A stretch of 64,000 nucleotides of DNA, taken from contig CAXKVV010000022.1 in the NCBI GenBank assembly GCA_964058805.1, forward strand, positions 496,001-560,000, written 5' to 3'. The notes below the pieces were generated by a model that saw only the letters and a program-made list of their open reading frames with translations, made no database searches and was not told the origin of the DNA. Source of the stretch: Schoenoplectus triqueter (Eukaryota > Streptophyta > Magnoliopsida > Poales > Cyperaceae). This document shows, piece after piece, positions 11,591-23,480 of this stretch. The position numbers and the translations under genes were made by a program. Every line of letters starts with the position of its first letter. Within the stretch, counting starts at the first letter, position 1.

Positions 11591-12399
11591 GGAATTGAAA
11601 TTTTTTTTTTGTGTCGTCGCACTGTACCGACTAAACTGAGCTTCCAATTGAGATTAGAGGGAGATTGCACGCATAATTAAGTATATTCTGTTTATAATTG
11701 TTGTCACGAAGCTTGTCAAATGAACAATTGGTATTATAAATGAGTTAATAGCAAGAATTTTGAGTGAACTGTAATCGGTACCAAACGGTATCATCACACA
11801 CTTGGTTCAGCAAAGTAGTGAGTTGATCTGGATATTGCTAATTGTGTCCATGCATGTTAGCATATGTAAACGATGAGAATCAAGCAATCAATTGTCAGGA
11901 ACATCAATTAATTTCACTGAATTTGCAAGATTGCTATTCGGTACCGAGCGGTATCAACCTATTCCAAATGGCACTGGTATGTAGTACTATCCACCGCATT
12001 GATTGTCAATCAGACACCGTAGAAGGTTTTATCATGATAGAACGATGCTAAAGGAGTCACCCGATCGACAAGAGGTGGTCTCAATCGCCGGCGTCATCGG
12101 TAGCGCGAATATTAAAGGTTCTACCAATCGGAATACCAATGGAATGCATTAGCACAAATATTGACGCGCAGGCACGAGTATTGAAGCACATGCACGAATC
12201 GCGGAACAGATCGAATGTTTGAAGTGAAGCGTCATTTTAAATAAAAATCTAGAATGAATCTAGGCCTTATATCTCATGTAGCTTAATCTCAAAGCAAATC
12301 TGACGGCCCAAATAAGAACAGAGTTGAATAAAAGATAAGCTCCAATCTTGGTGCAGATCTGGCGGCCCAGATTAAGCCCAGTAATTAAATAATAACAGA

Positions 12400-13630
12400 A
12401 TATTAATAGTATAAAGTAAATAAATCATTTGAAAATGCTCTTGAACTCCAAATTAACTCAAATTTGTTTCTAAAATTTTCTTATTTTACATACTATTTTT
12501 CTATACAATAATATTTCAGTTTTAAAAATATAACCATAGTAAAACAATTTAAAAGCAAAAGACATTACCTATATTGATATGTTTGACCTAATTTTGACTT
12601 GTCATTTTAAATACTATAAAAATTCCAAAAATACAAATAAAAATCATAAATAATAACTAGATATATTTTAGTGATTTTTCAAGTGATTTTCCATGAAATA
12701 ATAATGATGATAGTAATATGCTATACTAAATGATGAGATTAGCTATATTCTTTGATAAATAAAAAAAAATAATAATAATAATAGATATTATATTGATATT
12801 TTCTATAAAAAGAATAATAAAAATAAATAGCACAAAATATACCAAAAAATATACTACTATGGTAATAAATAGTAAAATACATTTTCTTTTATAATAAAGA
12901 ATGATAATACAGTTTTATAATATGAATTGTATTTCTTTTGTTATTTCTACACAAATATACAATAAAAATACTTTTGATGAATAAAATGTAATAAAAATAA
13001 TAGTTGTAATAAAAACATAATGAATTTCATCTCTTATGACTATTTTCAACTAATAATAAAAATCTTATACTTTTCTATAGATAATAAATAGAAATAATAA
13101 AAATAGACATAATGAATAGTATAATAAATAGGATAGAATATTAGTAATGATTTCTTTTTAGCTATTATAGATACTAAAAATAAATAAAAAAAATAAATAA
13201 TAAAAAAAAGTAAATAATAATAATAATAAAAATAATAATAATAGTAAAATAGTATAGCTAACCATCTTTTAATTTTGTAAATGATTCTCATATAATGAAT
13301 AATGTTTCAACATAATAGAATATAATAATAAAATTCTATTACTTTGGCTATTATAAACATTTTAAAAAGACAAATAAAAAAATCATAGCCATTTTATTTT
13401 CTATTATTTTTGTAAGTGATTTTCTACAGAATAAATAGAGTTTAAAAAAAATAAATAAAAAAATAAAATTTTACTACTTTAGCTATTATAAAAATCCCAA
13501 AAATATAAATGAAACTCTAATTAATAGCTACCCCTTTTCCTATTATTTTTGTAAATAATTTTCTACAATAGATAAATAGAGTTTAAGAAATAAAAATAAT
13601 AATAATAAAAATAATAATAGTAATAAGAAC

Positions 13631-13664
<34 letters not shown>

Positions 13665-13790
13665 GCATCTTCATAATAAAAAATAATAATGAAAGATATT
13701 ATATAATAGACTTTGTGCATTTTAGAATAAATATGCTCACATAAGGAGTGTAGAGCCACATATGAATATTTGCACACACGATATAACATT
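12400..13790. repeat. AT-rich LTR block with internal approximate repeats and AAT microsatellites
   Basis: The block is very AT-rich, with ATA/AATAATAAT runs (12765-12782, 13212-13250, 13595-13660). Several loose copies of an approximately 110-bp unit contain GCTATTATAAA and TTTTCTA (near 12660, 13150, 13340, 13480). The homologous block in the inner LTRs is 19370-20610 and 41472-42712. There is no coding evidence despite long low-complexity open frames. Confidence 0.6.
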
Positions 13791-13794
13791 TAGA

Positions 13795-14345
13795 ATGATT
13801 AGTCAAGACGAGAACATCTTGACGTGAGAAGATTAAGGCTTTAATAGCAATACAAGAAGATATGTCGAGACAAGAACATCTTGACGCTTAATGAAGAATA
13901 ACAAGATACATTGAGACAAGAACATCTTGACGTGAGATGAATAAGGCTTTGATAGCAACATGAAGGAACATGTCGAGACAAGAACATCTTGACACTTGAT
14001 GAAGAATAACCAGAGCTACGATACTAACATGAAGATATATGTCGACTCTGAAGAAGAAGAACATTACGATGTCCTAGATAGGTGACATCTTAATGACTCG
14101 CTGCCATGAGCAAGTAACTCATGATTGAATACGCTCACACAAGGGGTGTAGGGCAATATAGTAATTTTGCACAAGTAATGCAACACGTAGAATGATTAGT
14201 TGAGACAAGAACATCTCGACGCTCGCTGAAGAATGACCAAAGCTACGACATCAGCATGGAGAGATATGTCGACTTTGAAGAAGAAGAACATTACGATGTC
14301 CGAGCGAAGTGACATCTTAATGTCTCGGTGTCATGAACAAGTAAT
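13795..14345. repeat. Palindrome array GAGACAAGAACATCTTGACG
   Basis: Five copies (near 13801, 13864, 13911, 13972 and 14200) of an imperfect palindrome with CAAGA/TCTTG arms lie 45-230 bp apart. Four carry GAGACA, the complement of TGTCTC, which is the canonical auxin-response element core. The inner LTR has six copies in the opposite orientation (18813-19295 and 40915-41397). The regular palindrome suggests a dimeric DNA-binding protein site or short RNA hairpins. Function is inferred only from sequence. Confidence 0.55.
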
Positions 14346-14414
14346 TCATGACCATTTGAGCTGGCAAGACTGAACTCGTCCGTCGATGAGTTTGTCTCCT
14401 GACTCATTTCCCGA

Positions 14415-14975
14415 GACTGTGAGATTGAATCGGTCTGTTGGTAGATTCATCCACAAAACAGTGAATGTGAACCGTTCTGTAGGTAGGTTCCTTCACTAAC
14501 ACATGCCTCAATGTTGAACTGGCCCAGCGCTTCAGGTTTGACATTGTGTGCAATTGTGTTTCCTAGGTTTATGAATCGGCTTAGTGCTACGAATTCATGA
14601 TCTAGAAGATCGGTGAGAAGAAACACGTGGGCTATATCCACCCTTCTCCTGATTCACCAACCTCAAGATCAACCGGCTCAGCGCTTCGAGTTGTATTTTG
14701 TGTGATTGGTTGTTGACTAGTTAAGATTGAACCGGTCTGTTTGTAGGTTTATCTTCTAGATCAACGGAGGTCGAGTCGGTCTGTATGTAGACTCACCTCA
14801 AGCCCCTATGAAGAGATTAACCTGGTCTGTTGGTAAGGTTACATCTCGAGGTGGCATGGACTGAACCGATCTGTTTGTAGGTTCGTCCCCCATAGGACAA
14901 AACCAATCTGTTTGTAGGTTTGTCTTCCATAGATTGAACCGATCTGTTTGTAGGTTCATCTTCCGTAGACCCTTT
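14415..14975. repeat. 28-bp motif array TGAACCGGTCTGTTTGTAGG
   Basis: About eight degenerate copies of a motif reading roughly TGAACCGGTCTGTTTGTAGG then TTCATC occur near 14423, 14468, 14726, 14769, 14817, 14870, 14905 and 14935, irregularly spaced. The inner LTRs carry the complement at 18070-18640 and 40172-40742. No function is recognised. Confidence 0.6.
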
Positions 14976-15281
14976 TTATAAACCTAGACGACCACTTGAC
15001 CATCTTTTAACTATACTATTTGCTTCTCTCTTTCAAAGATCCAGAGGTGCCTCGAGGTTCGTAGCCCAGGGTAATTAACGGTGGGGGCTTGCGCCCACCG
15101 GAATCTACAAGAACTCACAATCACTAAAAACCCCCTGAATTTGCATCCAAATATCTCTAAACGGCAGAATCGGCCGACACCCAGCAGATGCACGCTCGGG
15201 AGGGATCTCCGTGTCCTTCTTCCGCAGAACCCACCGCCCGGCGGCGGTGCGGCGGCGCGCGAAAAAGGGTCGCACAGGATC

Positions 15282-15300
15282 TGGCACGCCCGGTGGGACC
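15282..15300 (+). other. Primer binding site (PBS), outer element
   Basis: TGGCACGCCCGGTGGGACC lies 5 nt after the LTR terminus GGGTCGCACA (15267-15276). It starts with the TGG expected opposite a tRNA CCA end. I could not assign the tRNA with confidence. Just upstream, 15232-15249 forms a perfect 7-bp hairpin (CACCGCC/GGCGGTG) in U5. Confidence 0.8.
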
Positions 15301-15415
15301 TAGATTCTCCTCTTATCTCTGAAAGAGAGAGGCAAATAGAATAGTTAAGAGATACAAGTGGTCTTCTATGTGCTAAAATGACTAATAATTTTCAAGTATT
15401 TTTATTTTGCAGGAA

Positions 15416-17610
15416 ATGGCATACTTTGGAAACTTCAACCTCGCTCCCTACACCGTCATGCCTGCACAGAGCCCAGAGGGCAAACTGTTCATGTTCTTTG
15501 GGACCATCCCACAAGAACTGACTGTCTACGGCCCAGCTCCAGTGGCCGCCTTCACTCCCGCGACCGTCCAGATCTCCATCCCGGACGAGGAGGAAGAATC
15601 GATCACCCTGACTCCCAAGGGGATCTCAAACAACGTTATGGCCTCTCCTACTACCTCCCCAAAGAGGAGAAGGCGACCGTCCAAAAGGACAGCCCCAACG
15701 GCAGCAGCCCAAACTGCTCGCAACTCTCAAGCATCCAGGAAGAGGGCCCTGGATGCATACCAGAACCAGCTGGTGGCTAGGCCAGCTATCCCAGTCTCCA
15801 ACAAATTTACGGCACTCCGAATAGTGGCTAAGAACTCGGCCACAGGCCAGCTCCGCCAGGCATGGGAGGTGCCTAAGCCCACACCTCGCCCAACTCAAAG
15901 GCCTCAGCGCCGCCAAGACAAATCTCAAACCCCTGCAGAAGCCATCTATAAGGCTCACAGGGCCCTCAAGCAGAGGAAGAGCGTCAAGAACGCTAGATCG
16001 AGACGATACGTCTCCTGCCCCAACCAATCTCAAGGCATGGCTCAGCCGCAAGCCATTGCCTCCACTCCGAACACAAGGAGGTCTATACTAAAGGCAACAC
16101 CTAGCACCCAGCAGGTGTGGGTCCCGAAGGGTTCCCAGCCAATAAAGCCTCAATCTCAAGCCCAGCCCAGCAAGGCCGGCAAATCCAACGCTCCGCCCGA
16201 GAGCGTGTTCAGTCGCTTGGGCCAGAAGAGTGTATTCAGCCGATTAGGCTCGAGAATACCACTCAACAACTTAAAAATAACTGCCCCTGACCAAGCGAAG
16301 AAGAAGAGAAGAACCGCTCACTATGAAGAGCACTTCTCGGTTAATACCATCAGTATAAGCTACGATACTGACCCAGATACTGATGGGGAGGTGAATATGG
16401 TCCAGGATGACCAGTCCCCGCCTAATCAAGTTCACGTCACAAATACCAACAAAAATAATGGTAGAAAAGGGAGACCCCCCAAGAGAGTCAACCCCGAAGG
16501 CAACAGCAGGGAAGGGGAAGATCACAATGAAAACCCTGACTTATTCGACAATGAAGATGACGTTGAAACACGTCCCGAGATGCCTATCGATGAGATAGAA
16601 ATATTAAAAGGCCACATCGAGGCACGGGACGAAGAGCTGATTAGGCAACGGGAGCTAATCGCTACCATGCTGAAGCAAAATGAAGAACTGATTAAGGCGG
16701 TCAAGTCATTGCAGGAATCACAAGACGCCAATTTCAAAGCTGGTAGCTCCCGTCAAGAAGGGGTCCACAGTACCAAAAGCAATCATAAGGGAAAACAACC
16801 TGTCGATTCTAAACCCCATCCACATAGAACCATAGAAGTGGAGGCTGAACCAACGGGAATATCCCGGAAAGAGATTCAAGCCATGATTGCCCAGCAAATG
16901 CAAATAGCTGGAGGTGGATACGCTATCCCTCCCGTCAAAAACTGTGGACATCCATACCCTACCATATACGATTTAGAAGAATATCCTAAAGGGTATGTGA
17001 TCCCCCGTTTTAGGACCTTCTCAGGGGAAGGCAATAAAGACCTAAACCCCGAACAACACCTGGCCCACTTTGTAGCCTCGTGTGGCAACACGGGCGGCAA
17101 TGATGCACTGTTGTTAAGACAATTCCCTCAGAGCCTAGTGGGAACCGCTTTCTAATGGTATTATTCGCTGGAAAACAACAGCATCAGGACCTGGGACGAG
17201 ATGGCAGACTCGTTCAGGGCACGGTTTGTCATGGTGTCTGACAAAATAAATATAGCCGATCTGGCAAGCACTAAACCCAAGAAAGGGGAGTCAATGACAG
17301 ATTTTATTAATAGATGGCGGAACCTCAGCATCAAATGCGACCGCACATTAACTGAAGATGAGGCCGTCAACCTAATCATGAAAAACATTGACGGGTGGAT
17401 GGGCATGCTTCTTGGTGTGACAAAGGTCAACACATTCAAAGACTTGCTCAGATCGGTATCCAATATGGAAAGGATGTCACCACACACGGTGCCGAATTTT
17501 ATGAATAATAGGTCGCAACGAGGGGCCCGAGCTGAAACCAAAGTGGCATTCACCTCGTTGAAGGATAAGATGGTTGCCGACGCAGACACCCAAAGCGGCA
17601 GCAGTGGCAC
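15416..17610 (+). pseudogene. gag: Outer element gag, 5' part, broken by a stop codon and the inner insertion
   Basis: This corresponds to about residues 14-744 of the intact inner polyprotein. The start is the ATG at 15416, directly after a TTTTGCAG|G acceptor-like site. It has the basic Pro/Ser-rich N-terminal region, then a coiled-coil-like stretch (about 405-450 in inner numbering) and the capsid-like core. A TAA at 17153-17155 replaces the CAA (Gln) codon of the intact copy, a C-to-T change. The frame then stays open to 17610. At that point the inner element interrupts it within a Gly-Ser-Ser-Gly-Thr linker. The reading frame resumes at 47033. Confidence 0.9.
17606..17610. other. Target site duplication (left copy, GGCAC)
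   Basis: GGCAC here directly precedes the inner LTR end TGTGCGACCC. The identical GGCAC at 47028-47032 directly follows the other LTR end GGGTAAACA. Five bases is the usual length for Ty3/gypsy integration. The duplication lies in outer gag and fixes both borders of the inner element. Confidence 0.97.
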
Positions 17611-17902
17611 TGTGCGACCCTTTTTCGCGCGCCGCCGCACCGCCGCCGGGCGGTGGGTTCTGCGGAAGAAGGACACGGAGATCCCCCCTAGATATGCATC
17701 CAAAATCTTATGTTCCCTGAGTTTATTTTGATAGTCCCACCGGGCGTGCCAGATCCTGTGCGACCCTTTTTCACGCGCCGCCGCACCGCCGCCGGGCGGT
17801 GGGTTCTGCGGAAGAAGGACACGGAGATCCCTCCCGAGCGTGCATCTGCATGGGTGTCGGCCAATTCTGCCGTTTATAGATATTTGGGTGCACATTCAGG
17901 GG
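17611..17902 (-). repeat. LTR-terminus/PBS cassette repeats inside 3' LTR
   Basis: Two starts of TGTGCGACCCTTTTT lie 146 bp apart (17611 and 17757). Between them, at about 17734-17756, is a full copy of the PBS sequence in complement. The LTR therefore contains an internal PBS and an internal former LTR terminus. The outer element has only one terminus and one PBS. Confidence 0.85.
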
Positions 17903-20614
17903 GTTTTTAGTGATTGTGAGTTCTTGTAGATTCCAGTGGGCGCAAGCCCCCACTGTTAATTACCCTGGGCTACGAACCTCGAGGCACCTCTGGATCTTTG
18001 AAAGAGAGAAGCAAATAGTATAGTTAAGAGATGGGCAAGTGGTCGTCTAAGTTTATAAAAAGGGATCTACGGGAGATGAACCTACAAACAGACCGGTTCA
18101 ATCTATGGAAGACAAAACCTACAAACAGATCGGTTTTATCCTATGGGGACGAACCTACAAACAGACCGGTTCAGTCCATGCCACCTCGAGATGTAACCTT
18201 ACCAACAGACCAGGTTAATCTCTTCATAGGGGGCTTGAGGTGAGTCTACATACAGACCGACTCGACCTCCGTTGATCTAGAAGATAAACCTACAAACAGA
18301 CCGGTTCAATCTTAACTAGTCAACAACCAATCACACAAAATACAACTCGAAGCACTGAGCCGGTTGATCTTGAGGTTGGTAAATCAGGAGAAGGGTGGAT
18401 ATGGCCCACGTGTTTCTTCTCACCGATCTTCTAGATCATGAATTCGTAGCACTAAGCCGATTCATAAACCTAGGAAACACAATTGCACACAATGTCAAAC
18501 CTGAAGCGCTGGGCCAGTTCAACATTGAGGCATGTGTTAGTGAAGGAACCTACCTACAGAACGGTTCACATTCACTGTTTTGTGGATGAATCTACCAACA
18601 GACCGATTCAATCTCACATTCTCGGGAAATGAGCCAGGAGACAAACTCATCGACGGACGAGTTCAGTCTTGCCAGCTCAAATGGTCATGAATTACTTGTT
18701 CACGACACCGAGTCATTAAGATGTCACTTCGCTAGGACATCATAATGTTCTTCATCTTCAAAGTCGACATATCTCTCCATGCTGATGTCGTAGCTTTGGT
18801 CAATCTTCAACGAACGTCAAGATGTTCTTGTCTCGACTAATCATTCTATGGGTTGCATTACTTGTGCAAAATTACTATGTAGCCCTACACCCCTTGTGTG
18901 AGCATATTCAATCATGAGTTACTTGCTCATGGCAGCGAGTCATTAAGATGTCACCTCTCTAGGACATCGTAATGTTCTTCTTCTTCAGAGTCGACGTATA
19001 TCTTCATGTTAATATCGTAGCTCTGATTATTCTTCATCAAACATCAAGATGTTCCTGTCTCGATGTATCTTCTCAGGTCGCTATCGAAGCCTTAATCTTC
19101 TCGTGTCAAGATGTTCTTGTCTCAACGCATCTTCTTCATATTGCTATCAAAGCCTTAATCTTCCCACGTCAAGATGTTCTTGTCTCAACGTATCTTATTA
19201 TTATTCATCAAATGTCAAGATGTTCTTGTCTCGGCATATCTTCTCATATCACTATTAAATCCTTAATCATCTTACGTCAAGATGTTCTTGTCTTGACTAA
19301 TCGTTCTAAATGTTGTGTGAATATTCCCATGTGACTCTACACTCCTTGTGTGAGCATTTTTATTCATTTTAAAAATATACAAGGCCCACATAATATCTTT
19401 TATTATTATTTCTATTATAAAGATGCATTTATTTATTATTATTATTATTATTATCATTATTTATTTATTCTATTTATCTATGTAGAAAATTATTTACAAA
19501 AATAATAAGAAAAGGGGTAGCTATTAACTTAGAACTTTATTTATATTTTTGGGATTTTTATAATAGCTAAAATAGTAGAATTTTATTTTTATTATTCCTA
19601 AACTCTATTTATTCTATAGAAAATCACTTACTAAAATAATAGAAAATAAAATGGCTATGATTTTTATTTGTATTTTTAAAATGTTCATAATAGCTAAAGT
19701 AATAGGATTTTATTATTATATTCTATTATATTGAAATACTATTCATTATGTAAGAATCATTTACAAAATTAAAAGGTAGTTAGCTATACTATTTTACTAT
19801 TATTATTTTTATTTATATTTTTTTATTTTTAATATATATTTTTTTTATAATAGCTAAAAGAAATCATTACTAATATTCTATTCTATTTATTATACTATTC
19901 ATTATATCTATTTTTATTATCTCTATTTATTATCTATAGAAAAGTATAAGATGAAATATAGTATACTTTTATTACAACTATTATTTTTATTTCATTTTAT
20001 TCATCAAAAGTATTTTTTTATTGTATATTTGTATAGAAATAACAAAAGAAATACAATTCATATTATAAAACTATATTATCATTTTTTTTATTATAAAAGA
20101 GAATGTATTTTACTATTTATTACCATAGTAGTATATTTTGCATATTTTGTGCTATTTTATTTTTATTATTCTTTTTACAGAAAATATCAATATAATATCT
20201 ATTATTATTATTATTATTATATTTTTTTTATTTATCAAAGAATATAGCTAATCTCATCATTTATTATAGTATATTACTATCACTATTATTATTTCATGGA
20301 AAATCACTTGAAAAATCACTAAAATATATCTAGTTATTATTTATGATTTTTATTTGTATTTTTGGAATTTTTATAGCATTTAAAATGACAAGTCAAAGCT
20401 AGGTCAACTATATCAATATATGTAATGTTTTTTTGCTTTTAAATTGTTTTATCATGATTATATTTTTAAAACTGGAATATTATGGTATAGAAAAATAGTA
20501 TGAAAAATAAGAAAATTTTAGAAACAAATTTGAGTCAATTTGGAGTTCAGGAGCATTTTTAAATCATTTATTTACTCAATATTATCACTGTTCTGTTATT
20601 ATTTAATTAATGGG

Positions 20615-20825
20615 TTTAATCTGGGCCGCCAGATCTGTACCGAGATTGGTGCGCATCTTTCTAACTCTCTTCTTCACTTGGGCCGCCAGATTAGTTTGAG
20701 ATGAGTGTTTAATGGATCTACGGCCCAGATTAGCACAGAGTTATTATTTAAATGTTTAAACATATCTGGGCCGTTAGATTTAATTAAGATCCGTGTTTAA
20801 GGGTTCTAAGGCCCAGATTTTCTTC
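20615..20825. repeat. GGGCCGCCAGAT short hairpin cluster
   Basis: Several copies of a small self-complementary motif are present, such as ATCTGGGCCGCCAGAT at 20619-20634 (6-bp stem, 4-nt loop) and ATCTGGGCCGTTAGAT at 20764-20779. Partial copies lie near 20679, 20717 and 20809. The outer LTR has ATCTGGCGGCCCAGAT at 12357-12372. Function is unknown. Confidence 0.45.
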
Positions 20826-21349
20826 CGTTTAATCTCTCCAAACTTTTAATGGATCTCATCCGCTGACGAATCTTCAAGATTGGTGATCGCTTCAATGATC
20901 GTGCAAAGAGAATCTCTTCGGCCTCCGACTTTCTGATGCGTTAAGATCTGTGCAACGCGGTGTTCCCGGTGATCGGAGCACTCATTCTCCGATCAGATCA
21001 TCGACTTAGCATCGTCTCACTCTGGTGAGTCTCTCTGTAGTTCTTGATTGGAGATCCATACGGTGACAGGTTTCACACAGCAATGCTAACTGATGTGTCA
21101 GTTGCAACCGGTACCGAATTGCCTTCTTGATCGAATTTAACAGAATTGATTGACATTCTTGATAATTGTAAGGCCAGTGAGCATCGCCTTGATGCATAGA
21201 TGTGATCTGGAGTAGACTTAAGGCTCCTGCTTCATTCTTGACAACGCTGAGGCTCTCCATTGCTTAGCAAAGCACGGTACCGACTGGTACCAACTTCAAT
21301 TGATACAAGTCATGATCTTTTATCAATTCTTCTTGCTCAATTAATGCTT

Positions 21350-21537
21350 CTCAGGCCTAGAGGCACACCCAGACAAGTCTAGGGCCAATGGCTCACTGAG
21401 TTTGTGGCAGTATTGATCAATTTACTTCGGCGATGAAGATGGAACAGTAATCTTATCACAAATTCTTATTATTATTGGTTAATCCAGGCCTAAAGGCTCG
21501 CCAAACACTTTGTGTTTGGGCCAGTGGCTCACTGGAT
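21350..21537 (-). repeat. Two co-varying hairpins in the inner LTR leader
   Basis: The hairpins are 21350-21400 and 21482-21537, repeated at 43452-43502 and 43584-43639. They share AGGCCTA, AGGC and GGCTCACT in their loops. The outer stems differ but pair (CTCAG/CTGAG versus ATCCAG/CTGGAT). The apical stems also differ but pair: CCCAGAC with GTCTAGGG (one bulge) versus CCAAACAC with GTGTTTGG. Position and architecture parallel the three outer-element hairpins, although the sequence differs. Confidence 0.55.
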
Positions 21538-22979
21538 ACTAGTCTCATAATTGATTTAGTATTCAATCATGGCTCAATTAACAGAAATGGTGAAATAGAA
21601 AGAAAATAGGAAAATTACTAAACAAGAAGCAGAAAAAATGAAGAAAGCAACTCAATTAACTGTTTGAAAACATGAATTGAATGTATAAGCTTAATCTCAC
21701 ATGAAGAAATATCAAGAAATATCGACTGAGTTGAAAAGGGCATAACCTACTTACCTTTTATCCGAATAGAATATGCTAATTGACTTGCTAATCTCCCTTA
21801 TCTCTTTCTCTCTTTACAATAGCTAATCACTGGTGTATTATTTTCTCTCTCTACTAATGGGTGTATGAATGTATATGTCTCTCCTCTCTACTGTTGCTGG
21901 TTCTCAGCTTATATAGACTAATTCGGCCAATTTGGTTAATTGTGATTGGTTGGCTACACCTGGGCCGGATTGCCACCTTGTATAGATCCTAACTCTCCAT
22001 TCCAATCGCCTGAACGGTTGTGATTGATTTGTGTTTCTTCTCTAACCGTTTTCTGTTAGGATTTGACTGTGCCACAATTCTTTGACTCAATTGAGCGCCT
22101 ATTTCAACTGATAAGTGGCCTCTCACTGCCAAACCATGCTTAAACACTTCCATCTCGTTGCTAAGACCCCCTTTCTCTTTCAATTGCATAGTTTTTCATT
22201 CAGCTTCTAAACTGCATTCTTGACCCGTCTCTTCTCTTAGCTAAATTCACCATCTTTTACTCAATTGCCTTTTCAATCCGTGTCAATTGTCATCGCCTTG
22301 ATCTGAATAAGCTTTTTCACCATTCAATTTGATCCCTAGAGTGCTTATTGAATCTGCCTCTCCATTACTGCCTCCGACAGCTCCTTAAGCTTGAGCCTTC
22401 CCCTAATTCAATTGCTCCATAATTACTTATCAATTGGCGTCGCCTTAGCATAAAGAAGCTCTCTGTGTGCTCAATTTGGCGTTTAAAGCACTCAACCACA
22501 TTTCTTTGAAAGCACACCGTCGCTGCTTCAATTCAAATTGTGGTAATCCTATTGTCCAATTCTTCCTTCACTGTTATCCTTTGTTCTCACTTCCCTGATC
22601 GAAGCATTAATGCTTGTCATCTGTTTTGAAGCCTCTTGCAATGGTGAGGCGCCATGGGAAGAAGCCAGCGATCGCGCGCGAGGAGAAGAAGAAGAGGGAG
22701 CGGGGAGAGCCTTCGACTGGACTGGATGGGCTAAGCACACGTGCACCAAAGCGCCAGGGGGGAATAGATCAGCAACTGGGAAAGCATGCACCAGGTTTAT
22801 CCTATTCTCATCTTCTTTTTAAATTCGATTGCTTTGATTAGAATGAATCAGTAGGGTAGACTTGGCGTACCACCTCAATTATGCACTTATGCCCTTATCT
22901 CTGTGTTCTGGGCCCCATTGTCAGATATTAATTCGTTTGTCTCCCATGATTAGCCTTAATTAATCTGGTTTATGCTGAG

Positions 22980-23480
22980 GTGGCTCTTCCTGATTGGTTG
23001 ATTGCTTATTAAACAAACCCTTAGTGCTAATGATCTGTATATGATGTGGCTCTGTAATATAGTGCCATGTGGCACCTTGTGTTGCTCTGTACCAATCATA
23101 AGGAGCCATGTGTCCCTCCTTGTACACACTGTATGATGACATGGCACCAGTGAGTGCATGCCATGTGGCATCCAGTGGGGCCCATTTGTCAGTCGCCTTG
23201 TAGCATAATGAGATTCATAGTGGTGAGGTGGACCAATAAGGGTAGGCCACATGGCACCTGACTGTTGAAGTGGCCCTATAGCATGCTGCCATTTGTCCAG
23301 CTGTTGAATGAGATGGCTGCTGATGTGGACCAATGGCTGACTGCCATGTGGCATAGGTGGGACCCACTTGTCAGGTCTGTAGGGGTGTGGGGCCCACATG
23401 GCTGAGGTGGACCAATGGGGTGCTGACACGTGGCATGAGGTGGCCCAATGAGGTGCTGACACGTGTCACACCCTCTCTCT
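22980..23480 (-). repeat. G-box-rich minisatellite of the inner 3' LTR
   Basis: This is the counterpart of 9490-9850. It has repeated GCCATGTGGCA, GACACGTGTCA, GAGGTGGACCAATGGG and GTGGGACCCACTTGTCAG-like units. A long open frame here encodes only a His/Pro/Thr-rich translation of the repeat and is not a gene. Confidence 0.55.

Larger units (their letters stand above)
8046..15276 (+). repeat. Outer element 5' LTR (7,231 bp)
   Basis: It starts TGTTTACCC and ends GGGTCGCACA, giving the TG...CA ends typical of LTRs. The left part is repeated at 59337 onward. Inside, in order, are a duplicated TATA/hairpin module (8179-8660), a G-box-rich minisatellite (9490-9850), a core promoter with splice donor (10982-11190) and structured repeats (11126-11590). 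An AT-rich block (12400-13780), a palindrome array (13800-14340), a 28-bp motif array (14420-14970) and a GC-rich terminal hairpin follow. The small ORFs inside have no recognisable homology and are not called as genes. Confidence 0.93.

Noticed and set aside
13212..13670. AAT/ATT trinucleotide runs as an independent feature of interest
   Set aside because: They are ordinary microsatellites in the AT-rich part of the LTR, present in all copies with small length changes.
13795..14345. Possible CRISPR-like array of palindromic repeats
   Set aside because: Spacing is irregular, repeats are degenerate and the intervening DNA is itself repetitive. The context is a plant LTR, so it is a regulatory or satellite array.
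17161..17895. 244-codon minus-strand frame across the outer gag/inner LTR junction
   Set aside because: It is a chance fusion created by the insertion. The plus-strand gag frame and the LTR terminus explain the sequence.
18395..18589. 64-codon frame found in several LTR copies (14447-14641 on the minus strand, 18395-18589, 40497-40691)
   Set aside because: It is conserved only because LTR copies are similar. There is no domain, no start context and no codon-level evidence.
19951..20247. 98-codon Tyr/Phe/Ile-rich frame in the AT-rich block
   Set aside because: Composition artefact of AT-rich repeats, not a membrane protein gene.
22956..23462. 168-codon minus-strand frame rich in His, Pro and Thr (also at 45058-45564)
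   Set aside because: It is a translation of the G-box minisatellite in the LTR. It is low complexity and is not preserved as a frame in the outer LTR.
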